Shown here: positions 1-11,519 of the stretch, one piece after another
Layout of the letters: each line of letters starts with the position of its first letter
How positions within the stretch are numbered: the stretch's first letter is position 1
DNA from: Euperipatoides rowelli
Taxonomy: Eukaryota > Onychophora > Udeonychophora > Euonychophora > Peripatopsidae
DNA: 20,914 nt
NCBI GenBank assembly: GCA_003024985.2
Contig: PXIH01S0008820.1
Direction: 5' to 3' (one strand)
Notes under the pieces: model-generated
The model's input: the letters and a program-made list of their open reading frames with translations, nothing else
What the model was told of the DNA's origin: nothing
Databases searched by the model: none
Made by a program: the position numbers and the translations under genes

Positions 1-445
1 TCTGAAACAAAGAAATTAAAAAAAAAAACATAAAACCACATGAAATTAAATGTACTGTAGTTATAGATAAAATACAAAATATAAAAAGGTATTGCCGCTG
101 TTTCATGTAAAAACGAAGAAGTAGATGCCAAAAAACTATGATGAAATAGAATTAAAACTTGCCAATAATTATATGGCAACAAATACAAAATGTATAAATC
201 CTCAAATAAATAGAAATTACTGAAAACTATTCTGATGAAATAAAACAGGCATTAACAAAATAATGACTCCTAATCAAAATTAAAGTTGTGAAGAAATGAA
301 AACAAAATACATGTCTATAATTGAAACTGACGAACACTTTTAAACAAATTATGACTAATGGAGAACTAAACATAGGATGGGATAGCGGTCCTGTTTATGA
401 ACACAAACAAAGATGTTTTAACTGCTCAGAGTATGGACCAGAGTT

Positions 446-695
446 TGAAATAGTCTGGCCGATGGGCCGGGGCTGTTAAATTTTAGTGAGGGCAACTATC
501 TTTTAATTAATTTAAGCCCGGCAGGGCTACCTAATTATTTCTAGACTTGGAACATAATATTTGTATTCTTACTTTGTTTATATAATTTTAACTACTAATT
601 TTGCTTTGTTCTTAAATTAATCTCTAAAATAAGCTATTAAATTTGGGGCTAACATCCCAAATCGTGGGCAACTATAAAATAGAATTTTCGAACAC
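446..695. mobile_element. Probable insertion splitting the LINE 1 zinc knuckle
   Basis: The first half of the ORF1 zinc knuckle (RCFNCSEYG) ends near 445, and the matching second half (GHTKNNCK) begins near 697. About 250 bases of unrelated sequence sit between them. The segment contains two copies of GGGCAACTAT (about 495 and 667) and a GC-rich patch near 460-475. Its identity and exact ends are not determined. Confidence 0.4.
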
Positions 696-2243
696 TGGAC
701 ACACCAAAAATAACTGCAAAATGAAAGTAGATGTATAAAATGTGGATTGGTATGTCATAGTAGTAACATGTCAAAATGAATGAGACACCAACCACACAGC
801 ATGGCAATAATTGTTCAGTACAAGAAAATGAAAAAAGATCCAACAAAACAGAATATACTGTACATAGTAATAACTAATGAGATCTAATACCTGCCAATGC
901 AATATCTAACAAATATCTTATCCATTAGAAATACATCATTTGAACTAAAAAAAATTTTTTTTTTTTTTTTAAATAAAATCGATATTGTAGCTTTTGAAAC
1001 ATGGCTTAATCCTTAAGATTCTGACTAATCATTGGTCATTCCAGATTGATCAGAAGATTACTGCATAGGAAGAAAAGGTGGAGGCTTAATAATATATCAT
1101 AAACCTGATCTCTCACTAGAACAATCAATTTATGTAAAGAAATGATAGTGAATTACTTTGGTGCCAATTCATAATTAGGTTTCTATCTTATTGGGATGCT
1201 TATACAGACCTCAATATTGGCAATACTAAGGATAAATGAACTATTTGAAGACATTAAATGGTATAAACTACTTTAATTCCAAAGATTGTACTTGCAATGA
1301 ACTGATAAATTTTAGATTTTAATCTCCCTTTAATAGACTGGCAAACTCCCATTTCAAAATATGGTGAAAATCACTTTGGCACCAAACTCCTAGAATCTAT
1401 TGCAGCTAATGGTCTAACACAAATAATCAAAGACAAAACACGAGTCAGAAATACCTCTAGCTCACTTTTAGATTTGGCTATTGTTTCTAATAAATACATG
1501 ATAAATGACATCATTGAACAAGATCCCATAGGATCTAGTGATCATTTTGTGATCCAACTATTTAGATAAGCTAAATGATTGTGCTACAGTACTGAATATG
1601 AAACAACTATTATGACAAGATTTTTCAAACTATTATAATTAAATAGGCCTAACATAAAAATTCAAGATCAAATTCTAACCTTGGAAAATTATGATGTCTG
1701 ATTAGGCTATATGATGAAGATAATGAACACCATAAACCTTTTTCTAAAAAAAATAATTAATAAACTACTGTACGCTAAGTAAAAAGAATAAATGGCTAAA
1801 CATACAAATTATAGATGCTGTTTAAATTGCTTTTTAAACTACAAAAAAATACCAACACTAATAACTGAGATCTACAAAGATGCAAGAAACAAAGCTAAAT
1901 ATGAAATTATGAAAAAAAAAATGACATTGTAAATAAATCTAAAGATGATATAGGCCTAAATTTTTCTTTATAAATATATTCAAAGTAATAATTTTGCTCC
2001 AAAAGTAATTGAAAAAAAAAAAAAAATTGACAATAAATACATCAACCCCCTTGATATTGCAAATGCATTTGGAAATTTCTATACAAACCAATTCAATATA
2101 AAAAACAAAATTAGACAACTTTAACCTTGATAATGAAATCAACAATACTAATCGAACACATGAAGTGAGATCAATTATTTTATCCATGAATAACTCATCT
2201 ATTGGAACACATGTCCGACAGTTAATTTTCAACAGCAGACTAA

Positions 2244-2993
2244 TATCCGGACAGCATATTTAGGCTTTTTTAAAAAATTTTAAATAGCCTATCTGGACTT
2301 AATAATGTGCTTAGAAGGATCGGAAAAATTTGACTTACCGTACCCAATTTATTCATACCACTATTTTGTTTTTATTTTGGAAACTAGCTAATGTTTATTC
2401 ATTTTAGTTTATCTTTGCTAAAGTTTACATTGGAAGTATTCTGAATTTGTAATATACAGTACTTGAATACATTCTAGTACACTGTAATATGTTAGCAGTA
2501 AAAAACATATCACAGAGCAGAAATAAGGGTTTTTTTTGGTCTCATTATTTTCTCGTTAAGTAAACGAGATCACTCATTTACTTAACGTGCAGCAATAATT
2601 TTAATAAATATAAATAAAAGTTTTGTTCATAAAAGGAAAATTGTTTTTCGATACAAATTTTCCCTTCATTTACGTGTTTTTTACCTCTTTCGACTGATCT
2701 CGTTTAATTAACGAGACCAAATTTGCTTACCGAGACCAAAACAAACATTCAGATGGTAGCCTAGTTTATTAATTCAACTACAGTGCCTAGAATATTTAGG
2801 TAGTAAAGTATATTTACAGTACATAATCTTTTAAAAGTTTATTTTGTTGTTCTTTAAATTGTTAAGTTAATTTTTTAAAATACCAATATCTATATCAGAT
2901 TCTACATTTTTAGTAAAGTAATTAAAAAAATTATATTGATGCGCTGTAGTTTTTACATGTGATAGAATGAAGTATTACATATTTGTCCGGATA
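2244..2993. mobile_element. Insertion in LINE 1 with TATCCGGACA ends and TA flanks
   Basis: TATCCGGACA at 2244-2253 is repeated exactly in inverted form at 2984-2993. If TA is the duplicated target, the element is 2246-2991 with TCCGGACA ends. LINE 1 protein similarity stops just before (MNNSSIGTHV) and resumes shortly after (SLNTILPLKWK, about 3137), and removing about 750 bases gives a spacing normal for this protein. A TA target with short inverted ends suggests a non-autonomous DNA transposon of Tc1/mariner type. No transposase is present. Further CCGGACA/GTCC copies at about 3029-3045 could mean the right end is more complex. Confidence 0.5.
2534..2741. repeat. Foldback (MITE-like) element with palindromic ends
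   Basis: The ends are inverted: TTTTGGTCTC (2534-2543) against GAGACCAAAA (2732-2741). Further in, each end holds its own short palindrome, CTCGTTAAGTAAACGAG (2552-2568) and CTCGTTTAATTAACGAG (2699-2715), both flanked by GATC/TGATC on the inner side. A third related segment, TTTACTTAACG, lies at 2577-2587. The whole is 208 bp and noncoding. It lies within the larger insertion in LINE 1, so it is either part of that element or a third nesting layer. Confidence 0.6.
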
Positions 2994-4515
2994 CAATAAA
3001 AAATGTCTGGTAAATATTTACATATACCGGACAATTGTCCAGGACCATTTTGTTAATTTTTCGCACACTGGCCGAACAGATGGCTTATACTATTTTATCA
3101 TAAAAAAATTAATATTTTTTGTTGATTTAACAATAATCAGTTTCAGCCTAAATACCATTTTACCACTGAAATGGAAAGGACTTTGTCATTCCTAAATACA
3201 AGAAATTAAACATACCTAATTAACAACTAGAGACCATTAGACCAATTACCAATCTCAATTGTTTAAGTAAGGTTGCAGAAAGAGTGATACTGAACAGACT
3301 AAATTATATGATTGCAAGTATTAAAGGAGTGTATCAACATGGATATAGGAAAAGCCGAACAACTTAAACATGCTATCTGTCGATGACTGGACTAAAGCTA
3401 GAGATATGAATCAACAAATAACTATTATAAAGGACTTCTCCAGGGCGTTTGATACGGTTGATCACTATAATCTGCTAAACAAACTTTACTCCTATAAATT
3501 TGAGTTTTACCTAACCTTATAAATATTAACGGTATATAATGTCTGACCCTTTTAATGTCAAAACTGGTATGACTGAGCAGTGGTCAGGAACTTACAGTAC
3601 ATTTCCGTCTCTGATATACAAATACAAAGTTGTAAACTTCTATCATTTGCTGATGATTTTAAACTGTTTAAAAACATCAATAATGAAATTGATCATAAGA
3701 GTTTCAAGCAGCAATATATTCATTTGCCAAATGGGCAAATGAAATTGAATTAATACTTTAACTGGAACAAGTGTGTAATACTAAATATTGGAGTTAGGAT
3801 AAAGAAATACTGTATGATTGATAAATAACCAATATTTAAAACACGAATCATTTCAAGACCTAGGAGTAATTATTGATAGAATTTTAGAACCAACAAGCAC
3901 TGCAATATGCTGATCAATAAGGTAAAACAAAAAGGAGCAATAATATTTAGAAACTTTGATTCATATGTTAAAACAGCTATATAATATGTTCAACCTATTA
4001 TGGACTATAGTTCACTGGTCTACTCACTAATAAGTGAGATGTAAATAGATTTAACCGAAGTTTCAGAGCACTAACTAAAAAAATTGTCCCGATAAAAAAA
4101 TTTAACATACCGTATAACCAGAATTATAAAACTTCAAAAGCTCACCACAACAAAGGATAAGTTACGATTTGTTTTACCTATACAAAGAAATTAATGAAGG
4201 CCACTTTGATTTGTAAAAGTAGTCACGATGGTAATGATAAAAAAAATTGATAGAATTGTTTTTTTCTCCATTAGAATAGTAAAATGGTGGAACAGACTTT
4301 CAAATGGTCATAAATGCCTTCAGGATTTATTTTTATGAATTAATTACCATATATATTACTGTAACTACTGTATATTCTAGTTGAGTAAATCTTAAGAAAT
4401 AAAATACAATTAAGTGAAAAAATGTAAACATTTAATCTCTTTGGTTAATCCAGATTAAAAGTTTGCCACAATGTGTGGCCTCTGTAATTACAATTAAGAC
4501 AAAAAAAAAAAAAAA

Positions 4516-5149
4516 GTCTTGAAATTAATCTCCCCTCAAGATATATGGGAAGGATAGGTAATCTACATTATAGACCAGACAAAGGATTGTCTATTTCAGC
4601 TTAAAGCCAAATTCAGAATTCACTGTTCTTTTCCCATTGTAATGTGTATAAATAAATAGTTTTTCTTGAGCAAATAAGTTATTTTTACTAGATACAGTAA
4701 CTAAGACTATGGACAGAGAAATATTAAAGAGAAATATTAATTAACAAACATTGAATTCAGTATATCTGTAGCCTATTAAAAAAATTTGTACATTAATCAT
4801 TTAATGAGGGCTTATACTGTTATACAGTATATTTCATCTGTAATGTTAAAAAGTATGACCAATGAAATTTGAAAATCTATACTCCAGGGTATGACCATCC
4901 TCAAAATAATCGTTTTAAAAAAATTAGTCTATATTAAAAAAAAATCTTATTAAATAACAGGAGAATCTGTTTCCAAAACACAATCTATAGCCAAAGCTAA
5001 TATAAATTTTAAATTTATAAAATTCAGCTTTAAATATATAACATTTAATGACCTTGCACAATTCAACTTAAAAGTAAGGTCAAATATAGTGGTTAGATTT
5101 AATAAAAAGTTAAGACTAATGATGTAAGTCAAAACACCCTCACCTGTCT
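4516..5149. other. A+T-rich stretch between two LINE 3' ends
   Basis: No protein similarity is recognised. It separates the A-tail of LINE 1 from the C-terminal coding end of LINE 2 and may contain the 3' untranslated part of LINE 2 on the minus strand. Confidence 0.4.
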
Positions 5150-5720
5150 TTAGTAATTAATACAGTTGATGGTCATCCAACCTATTTTTAAACTTAACAT
5201 GATCATATTAGTACTAGTAGGCAATCTATTCCAAATTTTAACCACTAGATTAGTAATATAAGCTGAGCATACTCTAAAGTGGTTTATGAATGTCTTCCAA
5301 CTTCCATTGGTTTATCTAATTTATAAAATGGCAATAGTCAATCTCATTTGATTTGCTCATCAATTATTGAAAACAAATCACATAATTGAACAAATATAAG
5401 AATTAAACATAGAAATGTCCCTTATCTCAGACAAGGTGTTTTTTAATCTAAAAATGATGTAGGGTTAGAAATTCAAAATGATAAAAGGAATATTACATTC
5501 ATATAACTTTCTAGACAGCTGTTCAATTAATACCATATCAAAAGTTTTGGACAAATCAAACAGAACCTATGTCTATAGTCTTATTATCTGGTCTAGAGAT
5601 TCACTGATAAACACATTTCAGTCGACATACCCTTTCTGAATAGGCCTACATGTGTTGGATGTAAATCTTTCAAGCTGTCAATATTGTTTGGTATCTTTAA
5701 AATATAACTTTTCAGCCACA
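5150..5720 (-). mobile_element. LINE 2: decayed reverse transcriptase and C-terminus
   Basis: On the minus strand the blocks read HVGLFRKGMSTE (about 5620-5655), LDLSKTFDMV (5532-5561) and ITNLVVKIWNRLPTST (about 5208-5255). These match the reverse-transcriptase start, the catalytic-aspartate region and the C-terminal tail of CR1-like LINEs. Stops and frame changes break it. It is oriented opposite to LINE 1, so the two elements meet tail to tail. It is related to LINE 1 but not a near-identical copy. Confidence 0.75.
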
Positions 5721-6660
5721 TTAATAACCTACATTAGAAATGATTAGGTCTAATTTGCAATTATGTACAGTACCTATTATTGCCGCTTTAATATTGGCAA
5801 AAATCAAGAGTCCTTCAAATATTTTGCTACTGTTTTTCTATCATATTTCAGCAAACAAATTTGGGAACATCTTTTTGAATCTGTGCATAAAACAATCTTT
5901 CAAGCTGACAATTAGCCTATGTTAATCATTTCATTGTTAATCTATATTATACACAATAATAACCCCAACCATGAGTAAAAAAGGTATTTATCACTTGATC
6001 AGCATATATAGGCTATATTGATGAGCAAATAGATTTGCAATATTCAATCGCTATATGACAAATATAGATGAATATTGCAAATGGATTTACTCATCAATAC
6101 AGCTTGAACACTTGATTGGGGATCATTTGTAACATTTCTACATGGAGGCATTGTAATAATTGAGTGCTATTTTCACCTCATAAAATTTTTTCTAGGCCGA
6201 CCCAGATTATGTTCTTATAAATCATGAATGGTACTCTTATTAATTATGATGTCAACCCAGGATATTCATTATCATAATTATCTAAATAATTATTTAGTAA
6301 TATGATATAAGATCAGATAGACCTAGCTCACTTGTCCTATTTTTTGAACTCTTATCTACTGTATATCTTTCAAATTTATATTTTTGGATAAAATACTAGA
6401 CAATTTAGCAAATAAGTCAATCTGACCATAATAAGACTACATATGGTCACTTTTCATAATTGGTGGGTACAAACATTTGCTATTATTTCAGAATCCTTAT
6501 CGACCACATCAAGCAACGAAGAGTAAGACTCAAATGAATATAGTCAGGGAAATGAATAATTAGTGTCAGTAGATGAACATTAAATAAAGTCTACAACATC
6601 TTTTGAAAACTGGTTGTTAATGGGGACATTGACTTCCAATCAATTTTTGGGGCATTTGTC
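5721..6660 (-). mobile_element. Possible upstream remainder of LINE 2
   Basis: A short segment near 6620-6660 reads on the minus strand like an endonuclease block (APKIDWKS, compare the family motif DFNxPxIDW). That would place the LINE 2 endonuclease here at about the expected distance from the reverse transcriptase. Similarity is patchy, and part of the stretch is occupied by the hairpin at 6012-6105. Confidence 0.3.
6012..6105. repeat. Long imperfect inverted repeat (hairpin)
   Basis: The left arm from 6012, including TTGATGAGCAAATAGATTTG, pairs with the right arm ending at 6105, whose reverse complement includes TTGATGAGTAAATCCATTTG. About 37 positions pair with roughly four mismatches and one small bulge, and the arms enclose a short loop near 6055. 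The size and shape resemble a microRNA precursor, but a fossil foldback element would look the same. Confidence 0.55.
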
Positions 6661-7734
6661 ACCTATAAGGGCAAAATATTATTTTGTATCAAATAATTCC
6701 TGTTTAAAACAAGATAGCAATCGACTATAATAGGAGAACAGCGACAATAAAACAAACTATTTTTAGTAATTCAAAAGAAAAACAAATTTCAATGTGACAA
6801 TCTTGTAATTTAATTTTATAGGCTAGTTATTAACTTATTACGGATATCAATGCAAATCCACCACCTTATGCCCAGTTACATATAGGCTATAACCCTCCAC
6901 CTGATATCCATCAACATTAAACAAATTTAATAAAAATGTTGCTGAACCAACTTCCTGTTTTGGTTAAAAAATATTTTTCCTTTTTATTTCTAAAATCTTT
7001 GTTAAGTCAAAAAACAGTTATATAGGCTACTGTATAATTTTAAACTGGAAATTAGTTAATTGCTATTTATTCTGGCCAATTTATCTATGTTTTCATTAAT
7101 TTCTATTTTAATTCATTGACAACCCATTGTTGGATTTGACAACTTTATCAATGTAGGACTAACACATTCAACAATTTGTTATGTATTTTATACCTTTTCT
7201 GCCTTTGTTTTACGCATTTAATTCAATCCAATTCCCTGTTCTTGTTTTTATCTGTTGATTTTTAACTAAGACAATTTGTTGAATCTAATACCGGTAAAAG
7301 TATTTATAAAATTGCCATTTTTTTTATTAATATAGGAGACATATGGGCTTTATATGCTTTTGATTAAATAATTCCCTAATCACTCATTTGAAATAGCCTA
7401 CATATCAAATTTATTTGATAAAAGAGGAATGCTACCTACTTTATCATTTAAACGTTATTGAATAAAAACAAAAAGAAATTAAATTTATATATCACGTCTT
7501 ACAAACAAAATTAAGTTAAATGATCTATTGTAATGTAACAACTGTAAAAAAAGTCAAAAAATTTTAGAATATTAATGAAGTACAATAGCCGGTTTAATTT
7601 CAATAATTATCACGCATAAAATGTAAAAAATGCCAAACATTTTAATGACCAAGCGATGACAAATTTAAAGTTCCTTGCTATGAAAGCAAGTGTTAGTCAA
7701 TTTCCTACTTGTACTAGCTAATTTCAAGGTCTTT
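6661..7734. other. A+T-rich intronic sequence, nothing recognised
   Basis: No coding similarity, clear repeat structure or RNA gene is seen. It lies within the inferred actin intron 2. Confidence 0.4.
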
Positions 7735-7769
7735 TCCTATTTCGCCTCCTCCAAATGACTATTTCATGA

Positions 7770-7779
7770 CCAAATAAGG
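7770..7779. promoter_or_regulatory. Perfect CArG box (SRF site) inside actin intron 2
   Basis: CCAAATAAGG matches the CC(A/T)6GG consensus exactly and lies 200 bases past the splice donor of the second coding exon. The surrounding 7735-7850 segment is less A+T-rich than the rest of the intron and also has a GGAGGGGC-type GC box near 7816. It may be an intronic enhancer of the actin gene; this is inferred from motif and place only. Confidence 0.4.
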
Positions 7780-7945
7780 TTACGAAAAAGAACAGGAAGA
7801 CAAAACGTGTAGAAGGAGGGGCTTCTAACATAACCCCCCTTGCAACCACTTATTTAATATCAAAGTTCAATAGCAACTATTGACCTTCGTTTTCTGAAAA
7901 TTAAATAACTAAAACAAACAAGTATAATCTGTAATCTTCCAGCTA

Positions 7946-8908
<963 letters not shown>

Positions 8909-8932
8909 AGAGGACGAACCAAACGCAGATCT

Positions 8933-8974
8933 CTTTAAAAGCAGCGTAGATAACCTACCATTGGTCGCTCCAAT
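8933..8974 (-). promoter_or_regulatory. Actin core promoter: TATA-like box and two CCAAT boxes
   Basis: On the minus strand TTTTAAAG (8933-8940) is a TATA-like box about 30 bases before the inferred transcription start near 8908. A CCAAT box on the minus strand lies at 8960-8964 and another on the plus strand at 8970-8974, so the two face each other 5 bases apart. CCAAT plus TATA at this spacing is the usual arrangement of animal actin promoters. The start site itself is inferred. Confidence 0.6.
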
Positions 8975-8992
8975 CCCTCTTTTAAAGTTTGT

Positions 8993-9117
8993 ATGCAAAT
9001 AAGGCTAAATCAGCCAACCAGTAACATTCTTTACCATACATGGGCATAGCCGTCAGGCATTGTCATTAAAAGTATGTGGCTATTTCAAGGCCCGGACCAC
9101 ATGATTACCTTATATGC
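8993..9117 (-). promoter_or_regulatory. Upstream actin promoter elements: octamer and two near-CArG boxes
   Basis: ATGCAAAT at 8993-9000 (plus strand) is a perfect octamer (POU-factor) motif. It overlaps GCAAATAAGG (8995-9004), one base off the SRF consensus CC(A/T)6GG. A second one-base-off CArG, CCTTATATGC, lies at 9108-9117. SRF sites of this kind control many actin genes. Their position 60-200 bases upstream of the TATA-like box fits that role, but near-matches are common in A+T-rich DNA. Confidence 0.35.
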
Positions 9118-9120
9118 ATT

Positions 9121-10989
9121 CATCATCACCCATAATGTATAAAATTTCAATTTATTGTAGGTTCAAATTTGGTCATGCTATATTTAGAATTGTACTCCAG
9201 AACTGTTCGATAGCCCTGTTTGGATAGTAAAAACTTGCCAAAATAATATTTACAAACTTATTAATAAAAATGCACATGGCAGCCTCAAAGTAAAAAAAGT
9301 TAATGTACGGTACAGTACTTTACAGTTTAGTAAACTGTCACCAGGGTGCATTCATAAGCTTCAAGTTTATATACAGTATAGAGCATGGTGTAAGAATAGT
9401 TATAGAGCTAGCTGGAAATTAAAGTAATCCTTCAACCCTTGACCAGCTAAAACTAACATCACAAATTTACAAATTGTTTAAACAATTTACAACAAATATA
9501 ACACATCAAAATAAACACTAAAACACAACCATTGTATCTTAATACTGTAAATAAAAAAAAAAACTTTAAAATCTTCAGATTGACAATCTTTTCTATATAA
9601 AATAGAGCGAAAAAAAATAACAAATGAATAAAAAAAATCAGAAAGAAACTTAGCTGGTGTTCACGAGCTGCACTATACGGCGCCATGTGTAAATTTAAGA
9701 ACCTTAAAAGGTAGATCATTTAATGAGAATTATCTCGATTAACATTACTGAATTGAAATAAAGTTTATTTAATTTCAATTAACTTATAAACTAGTTACAT
9801 AGTAAGTAAGTAAGGAATACAAATGAATATGTATTTCACCAATACATCTCAAACATCAGTCATACATTAATTAAATCTAAAAACAAAGAAAGAACAAACA
9901 TACTAAACCTATCATAATACAGTAATTATAGACAAAGTCATAATAAATTGAGTTAAATTAAGAACTAAACCAAGATCAGTAAAGCGCAGAGAAAGATTTC
10001 AGCTAGGCTACCAACTCAAAAATACTGATCGTAAATTTATCAATAATTTTTTATTCATGTACAAAATGTAACATTTTTTAAAAAAAAATCTGTAATAGTA
10101 AGAAAAGGATCACTCGTTCTTGAAAAGCAATTAATAAGGTTTAAGTAAATAAAGTAAAGGAGAACTAACTATGCCTACTGTAATTTTATACCTAAAAACT
10201 AAGGTTAAAAAAAAAGCCGGCTCTATTGGACAGCGTGCTTTAAAACTAAAGTATGATTGTATATTTTTAATTGAATCATTTGATGTGCAAATAAAATCAC
10301 TTGTAGGTTTTATTTATCAATTTATAAGGGGAGGGGCAGTTTATTGACTGTAGAGCCTCTAGCCACTATACCTACAGTATTATAAGCAGCTATAGGCTAT
10401 TTACAAAAATTTCTAAAGTCTGGTAACGTTTAGCTTATTCACTTTTTCGAACTTCAAATTCTAGGTAAAATGTAGGCTACAGTATAACAGTTTGTTGCCA
10501 TTAAATAGCCATTTTAATTAAAGAGAAAAAGAAAATTGAACGTTTCCAAATTATATCTCCATGGTCAAAACAATCTACAATCTCCCAAGGGACTTAAGCC
10601 CAACCCACTACCGGCATACGGTATCCAAATCAGGGTGTGAAGNACGTTGCCAATTTACAAATTATTGAAGTAAAACAAATTTATGCTTGCCTAATTAATC
10701 TCAAATTTAATTAATTCACGAACTGCAATGCTAGACTATAAAATATTAGTATATACAGTAGATAGCCTACTGTATTTCATACTTGTAGGCTATTGCTAGT
10801 ACTGTATATGGTCTAATATACAATGTAGCCTAGACAAGGCTACACTTTATAAACGTCTATTATTAGCAATAATAATACAAGCGTCTACAAAAATAGAAAG
10901 AAAAAAAAAATTTCTTATAAAATAATAGCTGACAAAATTTCATTTCAGTAATATAATTATTTTAAATAATTTATACATACTGTACTTAC
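9121..10989. other. Gene-free A+T-rich stretch upstream of actin promoter
   Basis: No convincing coding sequence is seen; the longest open frame (9459-9719, minus) is low-complexity and A+T-driven. A GC-richer patch at about 10585-10650, with a small hairpin TACCG...CGGTA, is unexplained. The words TACTGTA and TAGGCTA are unusually frequent here. Confidence 0.4.
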
Positions 10990-11085
10990 AATGCACAACA
11001 GAGAAAAATACAGGGTTTAACTTGCCAACCGGAACACCGCAAGTGGGCAACTCAACAGACGCACCCAGAAGTTGTCTATAAAAAT
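10990..11085 (-). promoter_or_regulatory. Candidate alternative actin promoter and noncoding first exon
   Basis: A GC-richer island in A+T-rich DNA. On the minus strand ATTTTTATA (11077-11085) could serve as a TATA box. About 65 bases of non-repetitive sequence follow and end at a perfect splice donor, GCATT|GTAAGTA, at 10990/10989. Two perfect CArG boxes lie upstream (11309 and 11510). The only gene downstream in this direction is actin, 2.1 kb away, so this could be an upstream first exon spliced to the acceptor at 8562. On the plus strand the same bases read TATAAAAAT, so a rightward promoter is the main alternative. No recognisable protein is encoded. Confidence 0.3.
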
Positions 11086-11308
11086 GAACTCGTCCGGAGG
11101 GATCTTCATAAGAAATTAGTTTATTTTGAATAAATTACTTTTGTATGTAAATTAACGATTTAATTTTTTTGCACAATAAATTTTATATTAAATTTATATA
11201 TCTTTATTTATATTTAGTAATTTTTGGGATCATGCTTTTATTATTATTATTATTACTTTAATAGGCTGAACTCCTTTTNTTGGAACTTATTGAAATTTTT
11301 AATGTTGA

Positions 11309-11318
11309 CCATATTTGG
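11309..11318. promoter_or_regulatory. Perfect CArG box 1 upstream of candidate promoter
   Basis: CCATATTTGG matches the SRF consensus exactly. It lies about 225 bases upstream (minus-strand sense) of the TATA-like box at 11077-11085. Confidence 0.4.
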
Positions 11319-11364
11319 CCATAAAACGTATATCCAAACATGATTGGATAGCAATAATTTTTGT

Positions 11365-11379
11365 TCGCTAGGGGGCAGT
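11365..11379 (+). promoter_or_regulatory. CTCF-like motif
   Basis: TCGCTAGGGGGCAGT agrees with 13 of 15 positions of the bilaterian CTCF core (CCASYAGRKGGCRSY). It lies between the two CArG boxes. CTCF binding here is inference; a single motif can arise by chance. Confidence 0.35.
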
Positions 11380-11509
11380 AAAATCTTGTAGTTTTCCATA
11401 CATTCATACAAAAATAATGAGCCCTTGGTTATTTCTAGTGTATTTCTTGAGGTCTATTATAACAGGCCGGGACGGTCTCTTCTGTTTAGTTCTTTACTTT
11501 CGATGAATA

Positions 11510-11519
11510 CCAAAATAGG
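11510..11519. promoter_or_regulatory. Perfect CArG box 2 upstream of candidate promoter
   Basis: CCAAAATAGG is a second exact SRF consensus match, 201 bases from the first. About one such match would be expected in the whole window by chance, so two in 210 bases is notable. Confidence 0.4.

Larger units (their letters stand above)
120..4515 (+). mobile_element. LINE 1: decayed non-LTR retrotransposon, nearly full length
   Basis: Several protein blocks occur in the right order on the plus strand. ORF1: ELNIGWDSGPVYEHKQ and a zinc-knuckle start, RCFNCSEYG (about 350-445), with later knuckle remnants, GHTKNNCK and RCIKCG (about 695-765). AP-type endonuclease: DIVAFETWL, GRKGGGLIIYHK, DFNLPLIDWQTP, SLLDLAIVSNKY and GSSDHFVIQL (about 890-1560). 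Reverse transcriptase: SLNTILPLKWK, IRPITNLNCLSKVAERVI, DFSRAFDTVDH (3433-3465) and the catalytic FADD (3646-3657). C-terminus: FFSIRIVKWWNRLS (about 4262-4305). It ends in an A15 tract at 4501-4515. Stops and frame changes are scattered along it, so it is inactive. The order endonuclease-RT with ORF1 zinc knuckles fits the CR1/Jockey/I assemblage; the exact clade is not determined. At least two DNA insertions interrupt it. The left edge near 120 is tentative. It lies antisense inside the inferred actin intron 2. Confidence 0.85.

Noticed and set aside
4494-4520. AAGAC-A15-GTCTT as a hairpin terminator
   Set aside because: Better explained as the A-tail of LINE 1 with chance-complementary flanks.
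9155-9175. GGTTCAAATTT resembling a tRNA B box
   Set aside because: No matching A box or cloverleaf can be drawn around it.
9459-9719. 86-codon open frame on the minus strand
   Set aside because: Phe/Leu/Ile-rich translation of A+T-rich DNA; no domain, no splice or promoter context.
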